DNA from: Sinorhizobium fredii USDA 205
Lineage (GTDB): Bacteria > Pseudomonadota > Alphaproteobacteria > Rhizobiales > Rhizobiaceae
Assembly (NCBI RefSeq): GCF_001461695.1
Contig: NZ_AUTC01000024.1
Location: 158,396-222,395, forward strand
Direction: 5' to 3'
DNA: 64,000 bases
The position numbers and the translations under genes were made by a program. The first letter of the stretch is position 1, and every line of letters starts with the position of its first letter. Under the pieces are notes generated by a model that worked only from the letters and a program-made list of their open reading frames with translations, was not told the DNA's origin and ran no database searches. Positions 62,813 through 64,000 of the stretch are shown piece after piece.

Positions 62813-64000
62813 CTACACAAACAGGAAGTCGCCGAAATTGAAGCTTCCGAGAGCGTTACGCGGCGTGATGTTGTCCAGTTCAGCGACGAGCACCGCGCCG
62901 CCGGCCACACTTGCATTCGCATCGTAGTAGACGGCTGCATGGCCGAGATCGGTGTTGTAGAACACGAACAACGCGCCGGTCGTTATGTTGCCGTAGCCGT
63001 CGATCGTACTCTGGACCGTTGCATTGGACACATCTGCGTCCGTCTTCACCGCCAGTTCCGTGCCGGTTGCATTGATCGTCCCGTTGCTCCCCGATTTGAA
63101 ACCGTCAACTGCTGTATTGTTGTTGCCGACGGCGAATTCAAACGTCCCGCTGCCGACGTCGAACTGGAGCTTGTCGACGCTTGTGTTGTTCGCCCCGGCA
63201 CTGAAATCGGTGACATGATTGGTGGTGCCGGAGAGCTTCTGGAAGACAAAGGTATCGTTTCCTCCACCCCCGTTCAGCACATTGTTGCCAGCGCCTCCGT
63301 TCAACGTGTCATCTCCGCTCTGGCCGAAAAGAGAGTCATCTCCGCCAAGGCCGTAAATCGTATCGTTGCCGCCGCCGCCATAGAGCACATCATCACCCGA
63401 CACCCCCGTTCGGGTATCTTCGTTATTGCCGTTGCGGCCAGTGATGATCGTAAAAGTTTCAGTCTTCTCGAACGCCGGTCCAGTGGGATCGCCGATCTGT
63501 GTCGCCTTTACCGTTACCGAAAAGGTGCCGTTCTGGGCAAGTCCGCCGGAATTGAGCGTATTGCCGCTGATTGAGAACAAGCCGGCATGCGACTGGGAAG
63601 CGATGCTGAAGACGAATGCGCCCGCATCGGGATCAGTCGCGCTCAACGAGCCGCTGAATTGAAAACCGTTGAAGTTGGGTGCGTCATCCGTTGGCGCGAC
63701 CGGCGTCAGCTTAATATCGACCGGCGCCTGCCTCGGCGGCGCATCATCAGCACCGGTGATGTCGACGACGATGGCGTGGTTGACGGTGCCGTCGAGCGAG
63801 GTGACCGTCAGCGTGTCGCTGACGGCCTGGCCCGCGCTCAGCGCCTGGGTCGCCGCCCGCTCGTTGTCGAGTATGTAATCCCATTCGCCCGTCGCTGCAT
63901 CGAAACTGAAACTACCGTAGATCGCCGCAAGCGAGACCGGGGCCTGGAACGCCGCCTCGCCGGCGTCGACATCCGAGACGCTGAGCTTACCGGAGGCATC
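62813..64000 (-). CDS. VCBS-repeat/RTX calcium-binding exoprotein (C-terminal part; N-terminus beyond window)
   Basis: The minus-strand frame is open from the stop at 62813 to the right edge, so at least 395 residues are present and the start is outside. Near the edge it reads as a VCBS repeat (GKLSVSDVDAGEAAF, IYGSFSFDAATGEWDYILDN, SDTLTVTSLDGTVNHA). A cadherin-like segment follows (SLSATDPDAGAFVFSIASQS), then about six RTX nonapeptides (GDDVLYGGGGNDTIYGLGGD, GGAGNNVLNGGGGNDTF) for calcium binding. A C-terminal, aromatic-poor, uncleaved secretion signal ends in FGDFLFV. It is probably exported by a type I system as an adhesin or biofilm protein. A TTG at 63646 is internal, not a start. Confidence 0.85.
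   Translation of the reverse strand, partial: DASGKLSVSDVDAGEAAFQAPVSLAAIYGSFSFDAATGEWDYILDNERAATQALSAGQAVSDTLTVTSLDGTVNHAIVVDITGADDAPPRQAPVDIKLTPVAPTDDAPNFNGFQFSGSLSATDPDAGAFVFSIASQSHAGLFSISGNTLNSGGLAQNGTFSVTVKATQIGDPTGPAFEKTETFTIITGRNGNNEDTRTGVSGDDVLYGGGGNDTIYGLGGDDSLFGQSGDDTLNGGAGNNVLNGGGGNDTFVFQKLSGTTNHVTDFSAGANNTSVDKLQFDVGSGTFEFAVGNNNTAVDGFKSGSNGTINATGTELAVKTDADVSNATVQSTIDGYGNITTGALFVFYNTDLGHAAVYYDANASVAGGAVLVAELDNITPRNALGSFNFGDFLFV

Noticed and set aside
63220..63420. Short regular repeats resembling a CRISPR-like array
   Set aside because: They encode RTX nonapeptides in one reading frame, and spacing follows 27-base codon blocks rather than spacer-repeat units.

Overview
The window is GC-rich, gene-dense alphaproteobacterial chromosome. 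Gene content and order point to Sinorhizobium/Ensifer (Rhizobiaceae). From memory, the order hmuUV - rpoE2/nepR/phyR - smo/mtlK - preTA - cyaC - rutR - hydantoinase genes - urease - liv resembles the S. meliloti chromosome. The complete bioBFDAZ operon is a difference, because S. meliloti 1021 is reported to depend on external biotin. The window is therefore more likely a related Sinorhizobium/Ensifer species. No rRNA, tRNA, CRISPR array, intact insertion sequence or prophage was seen.

Layout. 1-1.8 kb: end of a haem ABC transporter (hmuU partial, hmuV). 1.9-2.8 kb: two small membrane-associated proteins (DUF883; holin/YqjE-like). 2.8-6.2 kb: the general stress response core, made of an HWE histidine kinase (rsiC-like), sigma factor EcfG/RpoE2, anti-sigma NepR and the divergent anti-anti-sigma PhyR; consensus EcfG promoters lie back to back between nepR and phyR. 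6.4-16.5 kb: a polyol operon (smoEFGK transporter, sorbitol and mannitol dehydrogenases, HAD phosphatase, FGGY pentulose kinase) with its SorC-type regulator. 16.6-31.6 kb: a reductive pyrimidine degradation region (preTA, beta-ureidopropionase, dihydropyrimidinase, rutR, cupin, NitT/TauT-type ABC transporter), interrupted by an MDR dehydrogenase/LysR pair and the redox-sensing adenylate cyclase gene cyaC. 32.1-37.4 kb: RND efflux pair and a Crp-type regulator. 37.4-45 kb: urease genes ureDABC and ureEFG interleaved with DUF1272, LprI-like, GT29-like, peroxiredoxin and ABM genes. 45.1-46.8 kb: Tat-type alpha/beta hydrolase and a divergent OhrR-like MarR regulator. 46.8-51.9 kb: bioBFDAZ with a BioR-type box. 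52-57.6 kb: branched-chain amino acid transporter livHMGFK plus a DUF6867 gene. 57.9-62.7 kb: cysQ, a lone receiver, a Crp/Fnr regulator, an SDR and a glyoxalase-esterase fusion. 62.8-64 kb: C-terminal part of a VCBS/RTX exoprotein that runs off the window.

How the parts work together. The polyol operon imports hexitols and oxidises them to ketoses; the kinase and phosphatase suggest it also handles pentitols. PreTA, dihydropyrimidinase and beta-ureidopropionase form the full reductive route from uracil/thymine to beta-amino acids. A RutR-like operator lies between rutR and the ureidopropionase gene, and the adjacent transporter probably feeds the pathway. Released ammonia and urea metabolism connect conceptually to the urease and liv loci. 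The most interesting candidates are the GT29-like protein co-encoded with urease, the glyoxalase-esterase fusion, the 198-bp inverted-repeat element with a DUF559 remnant inside a transporter operon, and the triple palindrome controlling the MarR/hydrolase pair.
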